A DNA stretch of 64,000 bases, taken from contig NZ_JAPMOU010000003.1 in NCBI RefSeq assembly GCF_028858535.1, positions 124,001-188,000 on the forward strand, read 5' to 3'. The stretch's first letter is position 1; each line of letters starts with the position of its first letter. The stretch comes from Spartinivicinus poritis. Its GTDB lineage: Bacteria > Pseudomonadota > Gammaproteobacteria > Pseudomonadales > Zooshikellaceae. The notes below the pieces were generated by a model. The model saw only the letters and a program-made list of their open reading frames with translations. It ran no database searches and was not told the origin of the DNA. Position numbers and translations under genes: made by a program. Shown piece by piece: positions 50,825-60,299 of this stretch.

Positions 50825-52705
50825 TTGCAATTTTTATTACAGAAAAGGCGTTCAGTAGCAGATACTACCTTATTATCACTGACTATCTTATTGTCACTGA
50901 CCGCTGTCTTATACTGTCAGCTAAGTTACCCAAAAGAGCAGATAACGGTTAGCCATGGTCTCGCATTACATGGAGAGCTAAAGTATCCCGTTAATTTTAA
51001 GCATTTTGACTATGTTAACCCAACAGCCCCTAAAGCAGGTGAGATTAAGCTGATGGGTCATGGCAACTTTGATTCCCTAAATTACTATACATTGAAAGGA
51101 ATCAGCCCGATGAACACACCTGGTTTTTTTCAGTATGGTATCAATGAGCTAAACGAAACCTTATTGATGGGTACATCTGAAACCAACCGTGTCGGCGATG
51201 AGCCTCAATCAGCCTACGGGCTTCTAGCAGAAACTATTGAGTATCCAGACGACTTCCGTTGGATTATTTTTAACCTCAATCCAAAAGCCCGTTTTCATGA
51301 CAATAACTCAGTAACCGCAGCAGATGTGGTATTTTCCTATAATACCCTAATTAAGCATGGCCATCCTCGCTATCAAGCAGTTTATCAGGATATAAAGTCA
51401 GCAACTGTCATAGCCCCCCGCAAGGTAAAATTTACATTAGGCGGCACTAATCGTAAAAGCTTAGCCCTACGGGTAGGCGAACTACCCGTATTTTCTAAAA
51501 AATACTGGCAAGGTAAAGATTTTAAGCAAGCAAGCTTAACGCCCCCCTTAAATAGCGGGCCTTATCGGATCACTGATGTTAAAGCAGGTCATTACCTTAT
51601 CTTTGAACGAGTAGCCAATTACTGGGGAAAAGATTTACCAGTAAATCGAGGGCGCTACAATTTTGATAAAATAAAGGTGGAGTTTTATCGAGACCTTACT
51701 GTCGCTTTCGAAGCATTTAAGGCAGGTCGTTATGACCTTTACTTTGAATCCATCGCTAAAAACTGGACACAAGGTTACGATTTTCAAGCTGTTCAATCTG
51801 GCAGCATTATAAAGGCAAAAATACCTCACCAACGCCCTGCTGGTTTACAAGCCTTTTTTTTCAATACTCGCCGGCCTTTTTTTCAAGACGTCCGAGTGCG
51901 TCAAGCCATCAGTATGGTTTTCGATTTCGAATGGATTAATAAACAATATTTTTATTCCGCTTACAAACGCACAAATAGTTATTTTGCAAACACAGACTTA
52001 GCCAGTCAACCATTACCCTCTATAGCTGAAAAACAATTATTGTCACAATATTCAGGGCTTGATAAAAAAATATTAACTTCACCATTTACACTCAGCAAAA
52101 CCCAAGGTACGGGACATAACCGCAAACAGCAACGGCAAGCAATAAAACTACTAAAACAAGCAGGATGGCAACTACAACAAGGCAAATTAATAAGCCCTAA
52201 CAATCGCGAACCGTTACAATTTGAAGCACTTGCTCGAAATCGTGGTTTATTAAAAGTATGGGAAGCATTTCAAAAAAACTTAAAGCGAATTGGTATACAA
52301 ATGTCTATTCGACTAGTTGATAGCGCCGAGTTTAAACGTCGCCTGGATCAATTTGATTTTGACATGACCAGCTTAGCCTTCACACAATCACTCGCTCCCA
52401 ACCAGAGTCTTAGAGATTTATTTCAGTCTCAGTTTGCCAATACTGAAGGCACGTTGAATTTTTCTGGTATTAAAAATCCTATTGTTGACGACTTGGTAGA
52501 AAAAGTCATTACAGCTAAAACCCGACCAGAACTCAGACTCTATACTCAAGCGCTTGACCGGGTTTTACTGTGGCAACACTATATTATTCCCAATTGGTAT
52601 ACTGATCATTACCGGGTAGCCTATTGGAATAAATTTAACAAACCTACTACCCAACCACCCTACTACTTCGGTTTAGAAAACTGGTGGTTTAAGACAGATA
52701 GGTAA
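50825..52705 (+). CDS. Peptide ABC transporter substrate-binding protein (family 5, YejA/NppA-like), paralogue 1
   Basis: Periplasmic binding protein for oligopeptides or peptide-like compounds. It starts at TTG with GGGGG 9 nt upstream; no ATG is available. A hydrophobic N-terminal segment (~17-36) acts as signal or anchor. The family opening H-G-L-A-L-H-G-E-L-K-Y-P-V-N-F-K-H-F-D-Y-V-N-P and P-L-N-S-G-P-Y-R, and the C-terminal W-W-F are typical of YejA. It is a tandem paralogue of the next gene, the arrangement of the P. aeruginosa Npp transporter (NppA1, NppA2). Confidence 0.87.
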   Translation: MQFLLQKRRSVADTTLLSLTILLSLTAVLYCQLSYPKEQITVSHGLALHGELKYPVNFKHFDYVNPTAPKAGEIKLMGHGNFDSLNYYTLKGISPMNTPGFFQYGINELNETLLMGTSETNRVGDEPQSAYGLLAETIEYPDDFRWIIFNLNPKARFHDNNSVTAADVVFSYNTLIKHGHPRYQAVYQDIKSATVIAPRKVKFTLGGTNRKSLALRVGELPVFSKKYWQGKDFKQASLTPPLNSGPYRITDVKAGHYLIFERVANYWGKDLPVNRGRYNFDKIKVEFYRDLTVAFEAFKAGRYDLYFESIAKNWTQGYDFQAVQSGSIIKAKIPHQRPAGLQAFFFNTRRPFFQDVRVRQAISMVFDFEWINKQYFYSAYKRTNSYFANTDLASQPLPSIAEKQLLSQYSGLDKKILTSPFTLSKTQGTGHNRKQQRQAIKLLKQAGWQLQQGKLISPNNREPLQFEALARNRGLLKVWEAFQKNLKRIGIQMSIRLVDSAEFKRRLDQFDFDMTSLAFTQSLAPNQSLRDLFQSQFANTEGTLNFSGIKNPIVDDLVEKVITAKTRPELRLYTQALDRVLLWQHYIIPNWYTDHYRVAYWNKFNKPTTQPPYYFGLENWWFKTDR

Positions 52706-52734
52706 AATAAAAAACGACCACAGGGACACACCTA

Positions 52735-54606
52735 ATGAGGTTTAAGAATAAAAATATCAGTGCCTTTATTTTGATTATCAAGTTTATCTGGCTTCTTTGT
52801 TTTCAACAAGCGACTTTGGCAGCTGAAACTAAAAATCCCGTTTCTCATAAAGCCCATGCCATTGCGATGCATGGCCAGCCTAAATACCCAGCAAATTTTA
52901 CCCATTTTGATTATGCGAATCCTGATGCCCCCAAAGGCGGTGTATTTAAACGTGCTATTGTCAGTAGCAGTGGCTTTGACAGTTTAAACCCCTTTATTGT
53001 CAAAGGTGTCCCTGCAGCAGGTATGGCCTATTTAGGAGGAGGGTATATTTATGACACTTTATTAGTTCAAAGTTATGATGAAGCGTTTACCAAGTATGGC
53101 GTACTAGCAGAATCCATGGAATGGCCCGAAGATCGTTCTTGGATCACTTTCAATTTAAGAAAAAATGCCAAGTTTCATGATGGTCACCCCATTACGGCTG
53201 AAGATGTAGTTTTCACTTTTAACTTATTAACCGAAAAAGGACACCCTCTTTATAAAACGTATTATCATAATGTCAAAACAGTGACTGCGCTTAATAGTTA
53301 CTCTGTTAAATTTGAATTTGATACTAAAACTAATCGAGAGCTTATCCTCATTGTTGGCCAGTTTCCTATATTGCCCAAGCATTATTGGGAAACGCATGAT
53401 TTCACGAAAACTACCCTAGAATTTCCTTTAGGCAGTGGCCCCTATAAAGTTTCAAAAGTAGAGCCTGGTCGTTCCATTCACTATGAACGAGTAAAAGACT
53501 ACTGGGGACAAAATATAGCGGTGAATAAAGGCCACAACAATTTTGATACACTCGTGTTTGATTATTACCGAGAACCTTCCGTTGCCATTGAAGCAATTAA
53601 AGCTGGCAAGTATGATTTACGAGCAGAAAATAGTGCCAAAAGCTGGGCTACCGAATACAACACTCCTGCAGTAAAAGAGGGCCGTTTAATTAAAGCCAGT
53701 GTTACTGACTATACCCCTGCTGCTATGCAGTCTTTTATTTTTAATATCCGCCGCAGTAAATTTAAAGACCCCAAAGTTCGTGAAGCTATTGGTTATGCTT
53801 ATGATTTTGAATGGCAAAATAAAACTATCTTTTATGATAGTTATACACGCATTGATAGCTACTTTGCTGGTTCAGAGCTTGCTGCAACCGGACTTCCCAG
53901 CGAAGCAGAGCTCCAACTATTGAAGCCGTTTAAAAGCCAATTACCAAGCGAGTTATTTACAAAACCATTCACCCTACCCAAAACAGATGGTAGTGGTAAT
54001 GTACGCAACAACTTACGCCAAGCATTACGATTACTCAAACAGGCTGGCTGGCAGATTAAAAATAAGCAATTAGTTAACGAAAAGGGAGAACCTTTTGATT
54101 TTGAAATTTTACTCACCCAAGCCAATTTTGAACGAATTGTATTACCTTTTCAAAAAAACCTTAAGCGTATGGGTATAGAAGCGGCCATACGTAAAATCGA
54201 TACTCAACAATATGTCGCTCGTCGCCGAGACTTTGACTTTGATATGATCATTAGTGGCTTCCCACAATCTAACTCTCCAGGTAACGAACAACGTGATTAT
54301 TGGCATTCCAGTCAGGCCAAGATCAAGGGAAGCCGAAACTACATCGGCATTGAAAACCCTGTAGTTGATCAGTTAATTAGCAAGGTTATTCAAGCGCCAA
54401 GCCGAACAGCACTTATTACAAGTACTCAAGCACTTGACAGGGTACTGTTGTGGAATCATTACGTTATTCCACAGTACTATCTTAATCAAAATCGTTTGGT
54501 TTATTGGAATAAATTCAGCATGCCCAAACAACCACCTAAATATAGCGTAGGATTAAATACTTGGTGGTATGACCCCACTAAAGCTAAAAAGCTCTCTAAA
54601 CAATAA
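52735..54606 (+). CDS. yejA: Peptide ABC transporter substrate-binding protein (YejA/NppA-like), paralogue 2
   Basis: A second periplasmic binding protein, with a Sec signal peptide (~1-32; QQATLAAE at the cleavage zone). It shares with its neighbour the H-A-I-A-M-H-G-Q-P-K-Y-P-A-N-F-T-H-F-D-Y opening, F-P-L-G-S-G-P-Y-K-V and N-T-W-W-Y end, and has P-D-A-P-K-G-G-x-F-K. The length of 623 is close to E. coli YejA (604). Gaps are 29 nt upstream and 18 nt to yejB. Confidence 0.9.
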   Translation: MRFKNKNISAFILIIKFIWLLCFQQATLAAETKNPVSHKAHAIAMHGQPKYPANFTHFDYANPDAPKGGVFKRAIVSSSGFDSLNPFIVKGVPAAGMAYLGGGYIYDTLLVQSYDEAFTKYGVLAESMEWPEDRSWITFNLRKNAKFHDGHPITAEDVVFTFNLLTEKGHPLYKTYYHNVKTVTALNSYSVKFEFDTKTNRELILIVGQFPILPKHYWETHDFTKTTLEFPLGSGPYKVSKVEPGRSIHYERVKDYWGQNIAVNKGHNNFDTLVFDYYREPSVAIEAIKAGKYDLRAENSAKSWATEYNTPAVKEGRLIKASVTDYTPAAMQSFIFNIRRSKFKDPKVREAIGYAYDFEWQNKTIFYDSYTRIDSYFAGSELAATGLPSEAELQLLKPFKSQLPSELFTKPFTLPKTDGSGNVRNNLRQALRLLKQAGWQIKNKQLVNEKGEPFDFEILLTQANFERIVLPFQKNLKRMGIEAAIRKIDTQQYVARRRDFDFDMIISGFPQSNSPGNEQRDYWHSSQAKIKGSRNYIGIENPVVDQLISKVIQAPSRTALITSTQALDRVLLWNHYVIPQYYLNQNRLVYWNKFSMPKQPPKYSVGLNTWWYDPTKAKKLSKQ

Positions 54607-54624
54607 TGGTTGGTCATTAAATTT

Positions 54625-55707
54625 ATGTTTGACTATATTATTCGTCGGCTGTTTCTCATAATCCCTACCCTACTAGGGATTATGGTAATTAATTTTATTA
54701 TTATTCAAGCAGCCCCTGGCGGCCCGGTTGAGCAAATGATCGCTAAATTACAAGGCTTAGATACTGGCATCGGCAGCCGTTTAGGTGCTGGATCAGATAG
54801 CATTGCCAGCGGCCAGCCTTCCAGTGAGTACAGAGGAGCACAAGGACTCAACCCCGAGCTGATTGAAAATATTAAAAAACTCTATGGCTTTGACAAGCCT
54901 GCCCATGAACGATTTTTTATTATGCTAAAAAATTATGCACAATTTGATTTTGGCGAAAGTTTTTTTCATGATAAAAAAGTGATTGACCTGATAATTGAGA
55001 AACTGCCTGTTTCGATTTCATTAGGTTTATGGAGTACCCTGCTGGTTTACCTTATATCGATCCCCATGGGAATTAAAAAAGCGGTTAAAGATGGCTCTCA
55101 CTTTGATATCTGGACCAGTACCGTGATCATCGTAGGCTATGCAATCCCCAGTTTTTTATTTGCTATTCTACTTATCGTATTTTTTGCAGGAGGTACCTAT
55201 TTAGACTGGTTTCCACTACGTGGTTTAACGTCCGATAATTTTGATGAGATGAGCTTGCAACAACAAATCGTAGACTACCTATGGCATATTACATTACCCG
55301 TGATCTCGATTGTCATTGGTAGCTTTGCTACTTTAACCATGTTAACCAAAAACTCTTTTCTGGACGAAATTCACAAGCAGTACGTTACAACAGCAAGGGC
55401 AAAAGGGTTAGCCGAAAATAAAATTCTTTATGGTCATGTATTTCGTAATGCCATGTTAATCATTATTGCGCAAATTCCGGCCGCATTAGTGGGCATTTTC
55501 TTTACCAGCTCACTCCTGATTGAGGTTATTTTTTCACTAGATGGATTAGGTTTATTGGGATTTGAAGCTGCCATACAACGGGACTATCCCGTTGTCTTTG
55601 GCACCTTGTTTATCTTTACCTTGATTGGTCTTATTCTCAAACTTATTGGCGATATTAGTTATATGCTGGTAGATCCTAGAATTGACTTCGAAAGCCGTGA
55701 GGGTTAA
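54625..55707 (+). CDS. yejB: Peptide ABC transporter permease YejB
   Basis: Inner-membrane permease with six helices and the BPD signature [14 protein letters not shown] near 275. The start I use is ATG 54625 ([14 protein letters not shown]), which aligns with the YejB N-terminus; a TTG start 15 nt earlier is possible. The extended periplasmic segment (~55-95) is a feature of YejB. The length of 360 matches E. coli (364). Confidence 0.93.
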   Translation: MFDYIIRRLFLIIPTLLGIMVINFIIIQAAPGGPVEQMIAKLQGLDTGIGSRLGAGSDSIASGQPSSEYRGAQGLNPELIENIKKLYGFDKPAHERFFIMLKNYAQFDFGESFFHDKKVIDLIIEKLPVSISLGLWSTLLVYLISIPMGIKKAVKDGSHFDIWTSTVIIVGYAIPSFLFAILLIVFFAGGTYLDWFPLRGLTSDNFDEMSLQQQIVDYLWHITLPVISIVIGSFATLTMLTKNSFLDEIHKQYVTTARAKGLAENKILYGHVFRNAMLIIIAQIPAALVGIFFTSSLLIEVIFSLDGLGLLGFEAAIQRDYPVVFGTLFIFTLIGLILKLIGDISYMLVDPRIDFESREG

Positions 55708-55712
55708 CCAGC

Positions 55713-56738
55713 ATGCCTTTAAGCCCAATTAATCTACGCCGCTGGGAAGCCTTTAAAGCAAATAAGCGAGGCTATTATTCATTATGGATATTTTGTATAT
55801 TATTTATTATTTGCTTGTTTGCTGAGTGGATTGCTAATGACAAGCCGGTGTTATTAAAATACCAAGATAATTATTACTTTCCCATTGTTGTAAGCTATGC
55901 TGAAACGGTTTTCGGTGGCGAATTTGAAACTGAAGCTGACTACAAAGACCCCTACATTCAAGAGCTAATTGATAAAAACGGCTGGATGCTATGGCCTCTG
56001 ATCCCCTACAATTATGACACAATTGTTTATGAACTTCCTCAACCCGCACCATCACCGCCTGACAGCAACCACTGGTTAGGCAGCGATGATCAGGCTCGAG
56101 ATGTATTATCACGAATCATCTACGGGTTTCGCATTTCAGTATTGTTTGCCTTAACTCTGACTATTATCAGTTCCATTATTGGTATTGCCGTTGGAGCCCT
56201 CCAAGGTTTCTATGGGGGTAAGTTTGATTTGATTGGCCAGCGGTTAATTGAAATTTTTCAAAACTTACCCGTACTGTTTTTACTTATCATCTTATCCAGC
56301 TTTGTTAACCCTAACTTCTGGTGGCTGTTGGGTATAATGTTGTTATTCAGCTGGATGCAACTAGTTGACTTAGTTAGGGCCGAGTTCTTACGAGCAAGAA
56401 ATTTCGAATATGTCAGAGCCGCTAGAGCATTAGGCCTGGCTAACGGTTTAATTATTTTTCGTCATATTTTACCCAATGCCATGGTGGCAACATTAACCTT
56501 TATGCCATTTATTTTAACGTCAGGCATTACAGCATTAACCTCATTAGACTTCCTGGGCTTTGGTTTACCCGTCGGCTCACCCTCTTTAGGTGAATTAGTC
56601 GCTCAAGGAAAAAACAACCTACATGCTCCCTGGTTAGGCCTATCTGCATTTATCACCCTGGCACTTATGTTAACGCTATTAGTTTTTATTGGTGAAGCCG
56701 CTCGCGATGCATTTGATCCAAGGAAAATAAAACTGTGA
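55713..56738 (+). CDS. yejE: Peptide ABC transporter permease YejE
   Basis: Partner permease, 341 residues as in E. coli. It has an N-terminal helix followed by the YejE-specific insert, S-D-D-Q-A-R-D-V-L-S-R near 125, four to five more helices and the BPD loop A-R-A-L-G-L-A-N-G-L-I-I-F-R-H-I-L-P-N. It starts 5 nt after yejB and overlaps yejF by 4 nt (GTGA). Confidence 0.95.
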   Translation: MPLSPINLRRWEAFKANKRGYYSLWIFCILFIICLFAEWIANDKPVLLKYQDNYYFPIVVSYAETVFGGEFETEADYKDPYIQELIDKNGWMLWPLIPYNYDTIVYELPQPAPSPPDSNHWLGSDDQARDVLSRIIYGFRISVLFALTLTIISSIIGIAVGALQGFYGGKFDLIGQRLIEIFQNLPVLFLLIILSSFVNPNFWWLLGIMLLFSWMQLVDLVRAEFLRARNFEYVRAARALGLANGLIIFRHILPNAMVATLTFMPFILTSGITALTSLDFLGFGLPVGSPSLGELVAQGKNNLHAPWLGLSAFITLALMLTLLVFIGEAARDAFDPRKIKL

Positions 56739-58333
56739 GTGAGAGTTTATTACAAGTAAAAGAATTATCAGTTAGCTTTAATCAAGCTAACCAAACATTT
56801 ACTGCTGTTAACAAGGTTAGTTTTGCTATCAATCACAGTGAAACATTGGCATTGGTTGGTGAAAGTGGTTCCGGCAAATCCGTGACAGCCCAGTCTATTC
56901 TTCAGCTGCTCCCTCCAGCACCGGCCTGCCAGACAAATGGCGAAGTGCTCTGGCAACGAGAAAATTTACTTACCGCCCCTACTGAAACCATACGAAAAGT
57001 CAGAGGCAATGACATTGCGATGATTTTTCAAGAACCTATGACTTCACTTAATCCACTCCATTCCATTGTTAAACAAATAGGTGAAATTATTCAATTGCAC
57101 CAACCTGGCATTAGCAAAGCAGCCATCAGGCAACAGACCCTTGAGCTGCTAGAGCAAGTTGAAATTCATAATGCAAAACAACGTCTTAATGCTTACCCTC
57201 ATGAATTATCGGGAGGACAGCGTCAAAGAGTAATGATTGCAATGGCACTGGCCAATAAACCAAAACTACTAATCGCTGATGAACCAACCACTGCACTGGA
57301 TGTCACTGTTCAATTACAAATATTAAAGCTAATTGAACAATTACAAACTGACTTAGAGATGGCTATTTTATTAATTAGCCACGACCTCAATCTAGTACAA
57401 CATGTTGCTCACAAAGTTGCTGTTATGAAAGATGGTAATATTGTTGAAAACGGGCCCTGTGATAAGCTGTTTAAACACCCTAATCACCCTTACACTCAGC
57501 TATTGATTAATGCGGAGCCTACAGGCACACCAGCCCCTATTGATAAAGAAGCGAAACCGATTCTAGCTGCAAAACAATTAAAAGTTTGGTTCCCTCTCAC
57601 TGCAGGTATTTTTAAGCGTACTGTCGATTTTGTAAAAGCCCTTGAGCCCACTGATTTAACTATTAAACAAGGTGAAACGTTAGGAGTAGTTGGCGAAAGT
57701 GGCTCTGGTAAGTCAACCCTGGGTTTTGCGTTATTAAAATTAATACCCAGCGAAGGTGATATTCACTTTAATAATCAAGCCATCACCGCATTGAATCAAC
57801 ATGAATTTCGCCCGCTACGTCGCGATATTCAAATTGTTTTTCAAGACCCATTTGGTAGCTTAAATCCACGAATGTCCATTGGGCAAATAATCGGTGAAGG
57901 CCTTAATATCCACCAAAGCCAGCTGGCCGTCGAAGATATTGACCTGGAAATTTGCCAAACGCTGAGCGAAGTAGGACTAGACCCCAGTATTCGGCACCGC
58001 TATCCTCATGAGTTTTCAGGTGGTCAACGTCAACGAATAGCCATTGCCCGAGCGCTAGTGCTGAAACCCAAGCTCATTATTTTAGATGAACCCACTTCAG
58101 CACTAGACCGTACCGTACAAACCCAAATCGTCAGTTTATTACGCAACCTACAGCAAAAGTACCAGCTGAGTTATTTATTTATCAGTCATGATTTAGCCGT
58201 CGTTAAAGCCATGAGTCACCGCATTATGGTGATGCAAAAAGGCCAATGTATTGAGACAGGTAATACACACGATATATTTCACCAACCCAACCATCCCTAC
58301 ACCCAAGCGTTAATTGAAGCTGCTTTTTTGTAA
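56735..58333 (+). CDS. yejF: Peptide ABC transporter ATP-binding protein YejF (two ATPase domains)
   Basis: Two fused ABC domains. The first (~5-260) has Walker A G-E-S-G-S-G-K-S, signature L-S-G-G-Q-R-Q-R and Walker B L-L-I-A-D-E-P. The second (~275-530) has G-E-S-G-S-G-K-S, F-S-G-G-Q-R-Q-R and L-I-I-L-D-E-P. The length of 532 equals YejF (529). It begins with GTG overlapping yejE. The last 24 nt overlap the convergent ybaK gene. Confidence 0.95.
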   Translation: MSESLLQVKELSVSFNQANQTFTAVNKVSFAINHSETLALVGESGSGKSVTAQSILQLLPPAPACQTNGEVLWQRENLLTAPTETIRKVRGNDIAMIFQEPMTSLNPLHSIVKQIGEIIQLHQPGISKAAIRQQTLELLEQVEIHNAKQRLNAYPHELSGGQRQRVMIAMALANKPKLLIADEPTTALDVTVQLQILKLIEQLQTDLEMAILLISHDLNLVQHVAHKVAVMKDGNIVENGPCDKLFKHPNHPYTQLLINAEPTGTPAPIDKEAKPILAAKQLKVWFPLTAGIFKRTVDFVKALEPTDLTIKQGETLGVVGESGSGKSTLGFALLKLIPSEGDIHFNNQAITALNQHEFRPLRRDIQIVFQDPFGSLNPRMSIGQIIGEGLNIHQSQLAVEDIDLEICQTLSEVGLDPSIRHRYPHEFSGGQRQRIAIARALVLKPKLIILDEPTSALDRTVQTQIVSLLRNLQQKYQLSYLFISHDLAVVKAMSHRIMVMQKGQCIETGNTHDIFHQPNHPYTQALIEAAFL

Positions 58334-58810
58334 AGCCTGTTTTTTAATCGCTGCTACTTTTCCACTGGTAAGTGAAAGCAAATCGTTTGGGTTGAGTTCC
58401 ATCTCTAACCCTCGCTTGCCTCCACTAATAAAAATCGTCTTGCATATCATTGCGGACTGATCCAACAACAATGGCAGTGTCTTTTTCTGACCTAACGGGC
58501 TAATCCCACCGACTAAGTAACCCGTTGTACGCTCTGCTATTATAGGCTCTGCCATAACGGCTTGTTTTGCCTTAAAGTAACTTGCAACTGCTTTAATATT
58601 TAATTGGGAATTAACTGGCACTAATGCAACTACCAATGACTCTCTACTCGCCGATAGCTGTACAAGCAGTGTTTTATAAACTCTGTCAGCGTCTAAACCC
58701 AGGGCTTCTGCCGCTTCCACCCCATAAGATACTGCGGCAGGGTCATGACTATATTCATGAAGAAAAAAGTCTATCTTAGCTTGCTTAGCTACCATTACGG
58801 CCGGTGTCAT
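58310..58810 (-). CDS. ybaK: Cys-tRNA(Pro) deacylase YbaK
   Basis: Hydrolyses cysteine mischarged on tRNA-Pro. The length of 166 and the blocks F-L-H-E-Y-S-H-D, Y-G-V-E-A-A-E-A-L-G, Y-K-T-L-L-V near 45, and Y-L-V-G-G-I-S-P-L-G-Q-K-K near 105-115 are those of YbaK (conserved catalytic Lys in V-Y-K-T-L). Its 3' end overlaps yejF by 24 nt in antisense. Confidence 0.93.
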   Translation of the reverse strand: MTPAVMVAKQAKIDFFLHEYSHDPAAVSYGVEAAEALGLDADRVYKTLLVQLSASRESLVVALVPVNSQLNIKAVASYFKAKQAVMAEPIIAERTTGYLVGGISPLGQKKTLPLLLDQSAMICKTIFISGGKRGLEMELNPNDLLSLTSGKVAAIKKQALQKSSFN

Positions 58811-58927
58811 AGAATCCTACTACCTTTTAGCTTATGATTATTCTTAATTTCTGCCGCTTTTATATCAATGCGATTAAATAATTTATATCAGCCTTTTTTC
58901 AAAATTAAAACGAGTAGTATAATTCCA

Positions 58928-59083
58928 ATGAACCAACTATGGATGTTTTTTAGCACACTTGATAAAACACTTAACAGCTCTCCTCCAGTCGATCAGTCTG
59001 CTTACAAAGCACACAAGCCAAATAAACACGTAAACCAAACTTCTAACCAGTCTCACCAAGCTGATTTACATTCGCAATTTTGA
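58928..59083 (+). CDS. Possible small protein (51 aa), doubtful
   Basis: ATG 58928 opens a frame ending in a His/Asn/Gln/Lys-rich tail with no signal peptide or helix. No Shine-Dalgarno stands out and I recognise no family. It may be chance coding in an AT-rich gap (58811-59221) between ybaK and fabI; the rest of the gap must include the fabI promoter. Confidence 0.2.
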   Translation: MNQLWMFFSTLDKTLNSSPPVDQSAYKAHKPNKHVNQTSNQSHQADLHSQF

Positions 59084-59221
59084 CCAGATTCCAATATACT
59101 TCCCACACTTTATTGTCTATTTTACAAACAAGTTAAACGGCTATTCTGGCATACCTAGCCAATACAAAGGGTATTCAGTCCAGTATAGTCATCGGCTAAC
59201 TTAAAATTTAGGAAGATTATT

Positions 59222-60019
59222 ATGGGTTTTTTAGCTGGAAAAAAGGCACTAATCGTCGGTGTTGCCAGTAAAAAATCAATTGCCTCTGGTATTGCTGCCG
59301 CTATGCATCGTGAAGGTGCTGAACTGGCTTTCACTTATCAAAATGACAAGCTGAAGTCACGGGTAGAAGAATACGCCCAAGAGTGGGGCTCAAACCCTGA
59401 GCTATGCTTTCCTTGTGATGTCACCAATGATGAAGAAATTACTAATGTCTTTACTGAATTAAATAAAAAGTGGGACGGTGTTGATATCATTGTGCACTCT
59501 GTCGGTTTTGCTCCTGGTGACCAACTAACAGGCAACTTTGTTGATGTGACTACCCGTGAGGGCTTTAGAATTGCTCATGATATCAGTGCCTATAGCTTTA
59601 TTGCTTTAGCAAAAGCTGCTAAGCCCATGCTTGATGGGCGTAACGGAGCACTGCTTACCCTCTCTTATTTAGGCGCTGAGCGGACTATGCCTAATTACAA
59701 TGTGATGGGCCTGGCTAAAGCAAGCTTAGAAGCTTCTGTCCGTTATTTAGCTACCAGCATGGGCCCAGATGGTACTCGGGTTAACGCCATCTCTGCTGGT
59801 CCTATTCGTACTTTGGCAGCTTCTGGCATTAAAAGCTTTAGAAAAATGCTGAACTACAACGAAAAGCAAACGCCTTTACGTCGCAATGTGACTATTGAAG
59901 AAGTGGGTAATGTAGCTGCATTCCTATGCTCAGATCTTGCTAGCGGCGTATCTGGCGAAATCACTTATGTAGATGGTGGCTTCAATATAACCGCAATGGG
60001 CGCTTTGGACGAAGAATAA
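59222..60019 (+). CDS. fabI: Enoyl-[acyl-carrier-protein] reductase FabI
   Basis: NADH-dependent last step of fatty-acid elongation, the triclosan target. SDR fold with catalytic Tyr149, Tyr159 and Lys166 (E. coli 146/156/163), in the S-Y-L-G-A and Y-N-V-M-G-L-A-K motifs. [10 protein letters not shown] at the N-terminus binds NAD. The length of 265 is standard. A strong AGGAAG box precedes the ATG. Confidence 0.97.
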   Translation: MGFLAGKKALIVGVASKKSIASGIAAAMHREGAELAFTYQNDKLKSRVEEYAQEWGSNPELCFPCDVTNDEEITNVFTELNKKWDGVDIIVHSVGFAPGDQLTGNFVDVTTREGFRIAHDISAYSFIALAKAAKPMLDGRNGALLTLSYLGAERTMPNYNVMGLAKASLEASVRYLATSMGPDGTRVNAISAGPIRTLAASGIKSFRKMLNYNEKQTPLRRNVTIEEVGNVAAFLCSDLASGVSGEITYVDGGFNITAMGALDEE

Positions 60020-60029
60020 GTTCCTGCTC

Positions 60030-60056
60030 GGAGAGTGTGCCTTAACGACACTCTCC
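60030..60056 (+). terminator. Stem-loop after fabI
   Basis: GGAGAGTGT/ACACTCTCC, a perfect 9-bp stem with a 9-nt loop, 10 nt after the fabI stop; no U-run. A full terminator follows at 60232-60261. Confidence 0.5.
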
Positions 60057-60231
60057 AGACTAAACCTCTCCTGATTTACATCACTACTCAGACTAAAAAC
60101 ATTTCCCAACCACTCATTTTTCATGCGTAGCCCCTTCTTTTTCTAGCCTTCACAGCACAATACTCACTGTGAGTATTGCTATTTTAACTTTAGATTTTCT
60201 AACCTATTAACATAAAAGTCAGGGCAAAAAA

Positions 60232-60261
60232 AACGGGCTGCTTAATAATAAGCAGCCCGTT
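60232..60261. terminator. Bidirectional Rho-independent terminator (fabI / ppiD)
   Basis: A perfect 13-bp stem (AACGGGCTGCTTA / TAAGCAGCCCGTT), loop ATAA, flanked by A-run and T-run. It serves the convergent fabI and ppiD genes. Confidence 0.93.
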
Positions 60262-60299
60262 TTTTTAGTAGCATAGATTTTATCTTTGCTTAAGGTTTC

